Source: an uncultured Bacilli bacterium (GTDB lineage: Bacteria; Bacillota_I; Bacilli_A; RF39; UBA660). Taken from it: 17,659 nt of DNA. A program made the translations under genes and the position numbers. The stretch covers positions 1-17,659 of the forward strand of contig CATKYP010000005.1 in assembly GCA_949840855.1 (NCBI GenBank), read 5' to 3'. Below the pieces are notes generated by a model, which saw only the letters and a program-made list of their open reading frames with translations, did not search any database and was not told the origin of the DNA. This document shows positions 13,869-17,659 of this stretch, one piece after another. Positions within the stretch are counted from its first letter, which is position 1. Every line of letters begins with the position of its first letter.

Positions 13869-14597
13869 CTAAATTTTAACTAGCCTTGCCTTATCATTAT
13901 TATCTTTATATATTCGCGCTTCATCAATAAAACTATTCATTATTTTTCTAGCACTTTCATCATACTCAATCATTTTTTCAGGATGCCATTGAACACCTAA
14001 AACAAATCTTTTTTCTCTAATTTCAAGTGCCTCAATAACATCATCCTCAGCCCTTGCGACAACATCAAATAATTGATTTTCAAAAGCCTGCATTTTATGA
14101 TAACTATTTACTTCGATTTCAGTTTTATCTAAAATTTTATATAAAAGAGAATTCTTCTCAATTGTTACCTTATGACAGTATTTTTTCTCTAAATCACAAT
14201 GTACTATATTTGAATTTATTTTTTCAATTTTAAAATCTTTTTTGTAATTAGACATAATTTGCATACCTAAGCATACTCCAAGAATTGGCATATCTTTTTT
14301 TAGAGCCAAATCTAAAACAAATAAATCATATTTTGAATACTTTATTCCGCCAGGCAAGAAAAGAGCATCGCACATATTTAACCAATAATTAATACTTTCT
14401 GAGTCACTATCACTAATTTCAGAAAAATCATGCCACTTTGTTTTAAAATAATCTATATCCTTAGGAGGGCACAAAAGTAAGGGTTCACCGCCAGATCTTA
14501 TAATAGCCTGTCTAACACCATCATAAACATATTGAACTGAACGATTATCATCAAGTTCATCAGAACGCATCATAATTCCAATAATAGGTTTTTTCAT
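13869..14597 (-). CDS. Class-I glutamine amidotransferase (peptidase C26, PuuD-like)
   Basis: A 242-residue glutamine-type hydrolase of the gamma-glutamyl-GABA hydrolase group. It has the expected start (KPIIGIMMRS), an LPGGIKYSKYD segment (81-91), the nucleophile elbow GVCLGMQ with Cys109, VNSYHKMQ (163-170) and the catalytic His205/Glu207 in GVQWHPE. The triad is complete. The substrate is unknown; gamma-glutamyl polyamine and amino-acid conjugates are typical for the family. Its ATG overlaps the stop of the glycyl-tRNA synthetase gene by one base (TAATG), so it is probably translated by coupling and co-regulated through the T-box. It stops four bases from the insertion sequence, which may have removed the original downstream region. 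Confidence 0.88.
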   Translation of the reverse strand: MKKPIIGIMMRSDELDDNRSVQYVYDGVRQAIIRSGGEPLLLCPPKDIDYFKTKWHDFSEISDSDSESINYWLNMCDALFLPGGIKYSKYDLFVLDLALKKDMPILGVCLGMQIMSNYKKDFKIEKINSNIVHCDLEKKYCHKVTIEKNSLLYKILDKTEIEVNSYHKMQAFENQLFDVVARAEDDVIEALEIREKRFVLGVQWHPEKMIEYDESARKIMNSFIDEARIYKDNNDKARLVKI

Positions 14598-15967
14598 TAA
14601 AATTGCACCCTTTCAAAAATATAGCCTTCCACTTCTTCTAAACTTAAAGTTATTTGCTCCATAGTATCACGATCTCTAATTGTAACAGTACTATTATTCA
14701 ATGTATTATCATCTATTGTAATAGCAAATGGAGTTCCTATTGCATCACTTCTTCTATAACGTTTTCCAATACTACCTGTTTCATCATAACTAGCCATAAA
14801 CTTTTTAGATAATTTTTTATAAATTTCCAAAGCTTTTTCACTATGATACTTTTTATTAAGTGGTAATACTGCTACTTTATACGGAGCTAAAAAAGGTATA
14901 AATTTCATAACTTCTCTAGTCTCCCCATTATCTAGTTTTTCTTCAATATAAGCATTATCTAAAATTGCTAAAGTTAACCTATCACAACCAATAGTTGATT
15001 CTATTATATATGGAATATATTTTTCATTTGTTTCGGCATCTAAATAATGCTGTGCTGTTTTAGAATATTCTTCATGACGAGATAAATCATAATCAGTACG
15101 ATTATGAGTACCATTAACTTCACCCCAACCAAAACTAAATTTATATTCTATATCACAAGCCTCTTTAGCATAATGAGCTAGTTTTTCATGATCATGATAT
15201 CTAAGTTTATCATCAGGAAGACCTAAATCGTTAAAGTATCTTTTAGCATAAGATTTAAAATAATGATAAAGTTCGCTATCCATTCCCTCTTTACAAAATG
15301 TCTGATATTCCATTTGTTCAAATTCTATTGTTCTAAATGTAAAGTTTCCAGGTGTTATCTCATTTCTAAAAGCTTTTCCTATTTGAGCAATACTAAATGG
15401 CAACTTAGCACGCATTGTCCTTTGTACATTTAAGAAATTAACATACTCTCCTTGAGCATTTTCGGGCCTTAAATATACCTTGTTTTTCCCGTCTTCAGTT
15501 ACACCTCTATGAGTTTCAAACATCAAATTAAATTGTCTAATATCTGTAAAATTACTTTTACCACAATTAGGACAAGGTACTTTATTTTCTTTTATATAAG
15601 AAAGCATCTCCTCCTGAGTCATACCATCAGCATTAGCTTTTTCATCAAAGTCATCAATTAAATTATCTGCACGATGTCTTACTTTACATTCCCTACAATC
15701 TATTAAGGGATCAGAAAAACTTGTTACATGGCCACTAGCTTCCCATACTTTAGGATGCATAAGTATTGCAGCATCTACTTCGTAAGCATTTGGCCTTTCT
15801 TGAACAAATCTTTTTCTCCAAGAATCTTTTATATTATTTTTAAGTCGAGCCCCAAGTGGACCATAATCCCAAGTATTAGCAAGACCTCCATATATCTCAC
15901 TTCCTTGAAAGATAAATCCATACTGTTTACAATAGGCTACTAATTTTTCCATAGTTAATTTTTCCAT
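14597..15967 (-). CDS. glyQS: Glycyl-tRNA synthetase, single-chain dimeric type
   Basis: 456 residues; charges tRNA-Gly with glycine. This is the alpha2-type class II enzyme, not the two-subunit GlyQ/GlyS. N-terminal motif 1 region: FIFQGSEIYGGLANTWDYGPLGA (17-39), VWEASGHVTSFSDPL. A zinc-ribbon-like insertion has CREC and CPNC. Motif 2: YLRPENAQG and FRNEITPGNFTFRTIEFEQMEY. Motif 3: IIESTIGCDRLTLAIL. The C-terminal anticodon-binding domain starts near APYKVAVLPL. The length is usual for the family. It starts at ATG 7 nt after GGAGG. A T-box leader precedes it and the amidotransferase gene overlaps its stop. The symbol follows Bacillus-type usage for the single-chain enzyme. Confidence 0.96.
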   Translation of the reverse strand: MEKLTMEKLVAYCKQYGFIFQGSEIYGGLANTWDYGPLGARLKNNIKDSWRKRFVQERPNAYEVDAAILMHPKVWEASGHVTSFSDPLIDCRECKVRHRADNLIDDFDEKANADGMTQEEMLSYIKENKVPCPNCGKSNFTDIRQFNLMFETHRGVTEDGKNKVYLRPENAQGEYVNFLNVQRTMRAKLPFSIAQIGKAFRNEITPGNFTFRTIEFEQMEYQTFCKEGMDSELYHYFKSYAKRYFNDLGLPDDKLRYHDHEKLAHYAKEACDIEYKFSFGWGEVNGTHNRTDYDLSRHEEYSKTAQHYLDAETNEKYIPYIIESTIGCDRLTLAILDNAYIEEKLDNGETREVMKFIPFLAPYKVAVLPLNKKYHSEKALEIYKKLSKKFMASYDETGSIGKRYRRSDAIGTPFAITIDDNTLNNSTVTIRDRDTMEQITLSLEEVEGYIFERVQF

Positions 15968-16105
15968 TTTATTTCCTCCATAACATAAAAAGATTCTAAT
16001 AGATATCTAAGGACGAGTATTCCCCGCGGTTCCACCTTAGTTATTCTAAAAGAATCTCTCTTTACTATATAGCTAGAAGTTTCCAAGCTTCATCATCGCT
16101 TTTCA
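15968..16105 (-). ncRNA. T-box riboswitch leader (glycine, short form)
   Basis: The minus strand carries the T-box core AAGGTGGAACCGCG (16038-16025). CTAAGG and CCTTAG flank it as the antiterminator helix, with ACTCGTCCTTAG downstream. A terminator forms from AGATTCT (about 16056-16050) with AGAATCT followed by TTTTT, ending near 15982. The NCCA end of uncharged tRNA would pair with the UGGA of the T-box. From the predicted start (about 16105) only about 65 nt precede the T-box, so Stem I is very short. GGA in CTTGGAAAC is a possible glycine specifier, but I cannot confirm it. Confidence 0.85.
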
Positions 16106-16111
16106 TAATTT

Positions 16112-16140
16112 ATTATACTATATGATATTTCAGTTTGCAA
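16112..16140 (-). promoter_or_regulatory. Promoter of the T-box/glyQS transcript
   Basis: Minus strand: TTGCAA (16140-16135), 17 nt, TATAAT (16117-16112). Transcription would start near 16105. Confidence 0.7.
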
Positions 16141-16164
16141 TAAGCATAATAAATTTTTATACTA

Positions 16165-16183
16165 CAAAATAGAAGCTATTTTT
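16165..16183. terminator. Possible weak terminator of the 457-residue gene
   Basis: AAAATAG and CTATTTT with a 3-nt loop, overlapping the stop codon. The T-run is better on the plus strand than on the minus strand, so its role for the minus-strand gene is uncertain. Confidence 0.3.
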
Positions 16184-17549
16184 TATAACTTCTATTATCA
16201 TCAACTAGAACCGCAATATGTTTACTTGAAAGCTTTTCATTTAATTCTATACTTAATTCATTCCAAGCACTATCTACCATTTCTTTACCATAAGCTTCTT
16301 CTAACAACGTACGATAATTAGACAAATCTTTCTCTAAATTGTACTTATTATCCATATATTGTGAAATTGAATAATTATCATTAAGAGAATTGATCTCTAT
16401 TCTAAATTCCTCATTTAAATTTTGAAGTTTTTGATAGTAGTCATTTAAACTTATATTATAATATTTTTCATATTTTTCTCTAAGTGTTCTCTTTAGAATA
16501 GAAACAAATCTTGGATATGAACTATAATTTTTCTCAATATTTTCATACTCGTTACGATATTCATTTATCATGTATTTTTCTTCTAACTCACTAACCTGCT
16601 CACTATAATAACGTGTTACATCATTTTTAATATTTTCAAATTCTAATATATTATATTGCTTATCTAAATTATTAACTCTAGTTAGATAATCTAACATGGC
16701 ACCTCTTACTTCTTCTGTACATTCACTATATTTATCGTCAATGCTAGGTAAGCTATTATATTCTAAATTACTTTCTTCTACTATGTTATCACTAGTACTT
16801 AAAGGTTTATCATCAAACAAAATACCAGCTATACCAGAATAATTACCTAGTCTTTTATCATTGCCACTAAATCTTACTATCATCTTATGTTTATTATGCT
16901 TATCCTTTAAAAGACCAGGATTTACTAAACTATACTTTCTTTTTTGTCCACTAAATGCCTGTCTATCCACAAACTGCAAATTTTGTAGATCAAAAGGACT
17001 AATATTATAACGAACTCTTTTATCAGTTGAACTAGGTAAATCAACATTTTTATCCTTATTTAGAACATTATCTAAACATTTTTCACTATCACTTACATTA
17101 GTATCAGTTTGAACTAAAGAATTATTCTGCCTTTTTGTTTTTTTGATAATCCATAATTGAAAACATTCAGACCTTAACATCTTTTTTCTATTAATCCAAC
17201 TCCACTTTTCTAGTTTTTCTCTAACAACACTAGATAATTTTTCTTGGCTCTCATTTAAAATATTTATATAACTTTCTTGTTCTCTTAATAACTCATCTAA
17301 AATCTCTGATGACCCAAAGCATTTATCAATTGCAACTTTACCTATTTTATAATTTTCAATATTTTCTTCAATAATATCCCTTAGATTATAATATTCTTTT
17401 AAAGCTAAATTATATTGCTCTTTGACCTCCATTTTCTTCATTCTTTTCTTCTTACTTAAAGCAAATAAAGGTCTTTTTGCTCCATATTTCTTTTTATTAT
17501 TTTTTCTTTTTTCTAGCTTTTCTTTTACAATATTAAATAGTCTTTTCAT
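16176..17549 (-). CDS. Unrecognised coiled-coil protein, 457 residues
   Basis: I do not recognise this protein. The N-terminus is very basic (MKRLFNIVKEKLEKRKNNKK, then KKKRMKKME), with coiled-coil tendency at about 40-115. A central segment (about 145-250) is polar and less ordered, with SPFDLQNLQFVDRQAFSGQK and NPGLLKDKHNKHKMIVRFSG. About 290-430 is rich in Tyr, Glu and Asn with predicted helices (SELEEKYMINEYRNEYENIE). No signal peptide, membrane segment or enzyme motif is visible. It starts at ATG with GAGGGGGAAGGA upstream and has its own promoter. It is probably transcribed alone; the next same-strand gene has a separate promoter. Confidence 0.75.
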   Translation of the reverse strand: MKRLFNIVKEKLEKRKNNKKKYGAKRPLFALSKKKRMKKMEVKEQYNLALKEYYNLRDIIEENIENYKIGKVAIDKCFGSSEILDELLREQESYINILNESQEKLSSVVREKLEKWSWINRKKMLRSECFQLWIIKKTKRQNNSLVQTDTNVSDSEKCLDNVLNKDKNVDLPSSTDKRVRYNISPFDLQNLQFVDRQAFSGQKRKYSLVNPGLLKDKHNKHKMIVRFSGNDKRLGNYSGIAGILFDDKPLSTSDNIVEESNLEYNSLPSIDDKYSECTEEVRGAMLDYLTRVNNLDKQYNILEFENIKNDVTRYYSEQVSELEEKYMINEYRNEYENIEKNYSSYPRFVSILKRTLREKYEKYYNISLNDYYQKLQNLNEEFRIEINSLNDNYSISQYMDNKYNLEKDLSNYRTLLEEAYGKEMVDSAWNELSIELNEKLSSKHIAVLVDDNRSYKK

Positions 17550-17575
17550 ATTCCTTCCCCCTCTTTAATGAGCAT

Positions 17576-17604
17576 ATTATAGCACAGATCATATAAAAAA
17601 GCAA
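17576..17604 (-). promoter_or_regulatory. Promoter of the 457-residue gene
   Basis: Minus strand: TTGCTT (17604-17599), 17 nt, TATAAT (17581-17576), preceded by TGC (extended -10). Transcription would start some 20 nt upstream of the ATG. Confidence 0.7.
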
Positions 17605-17659
17605 GAAAAATAAATTTTTTTATAAATATGATTATTACTAATATAATAACAAATAATAA

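Noticed and set aside
12220..13890. Target site duplication around the insertion sequence
   Set aside because: AAATTTT occurs on both sides but at different offsets from either candidate boundary; no convincing duplication was found.

Overview
The window is very AT-rich DNA with strong GGAGG-type ribosome binding sites, TTGACA/TATAAT-like promoters, a T-box leader, competence genes (comEA, comEC) and a SpoIID-like peptidoglycan protein. This points to a low-GC Gram-positive (Bacillota), probably a gut-type clostridial or related lineage. Species cannot be fixed from the sequence.

Layout. 1-4633 is a minus-strand block: a comEC fragment running off the left edge, comEA, a stand-alone ClpA/B-type AAA+ ATPase, and a protein combining an N-terminal beta domain, a SpoIID-like domain and a peptidoglycan-binding repeat. 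Divergent from it starts a peptidoglycan-binding/LysM gene at 4720. That gene is split after codon 228 by a 3.9-kb element (5404-9289) carrying a GNAT acetyltransferase, two ASCH/PUA-like proteins, a palindrome-rich non-coding stretch, a small coupled ORF and a large serine recombinase. The rest of the LysM gene (9290-9730) follows the recombinase directly. Joining the two halves at the shared GATAC gives one uninterrupted 374-residue protein with two peptidoglycan-binding repeats and four LysM repeats.

9740-12154 holds two unrecognised minus-strand coiled-coil genes; the longer one ends in a segment that looks like a divergent lysozyme/transglycosylase fold. 12253-13864 is an IS1202-like (ISNCY) insertion sequence with long iterated terminal repeats. 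13869-15967 is a translationally coupled pair, glycyl-tRNA synthetase followed by a class-I glutamine amidotransferase, behind a T-box leader at about 15968-16105. 16176-17549 is an unrecognised coiled-coil protein.

The most interesting system is the serine-recombinase element sitting in frame inside the LysM gene. Its ends can be placed to within 5 bp, excision would restore the host reading frame exactly, and the host gene belongs to a wall or spore-envelope type neighbourhood. This resembles, by architecture only, excisable intervening elements such as skin of Bacillus. The GNAT/ASCH cargo with overlapping divergent promoters is the second point worth attention. Two apparent hairpins that occlude ribosome binding sites (comEA and the IS transposase) and a possible IS-supplied -35 box are further regulatory observations.
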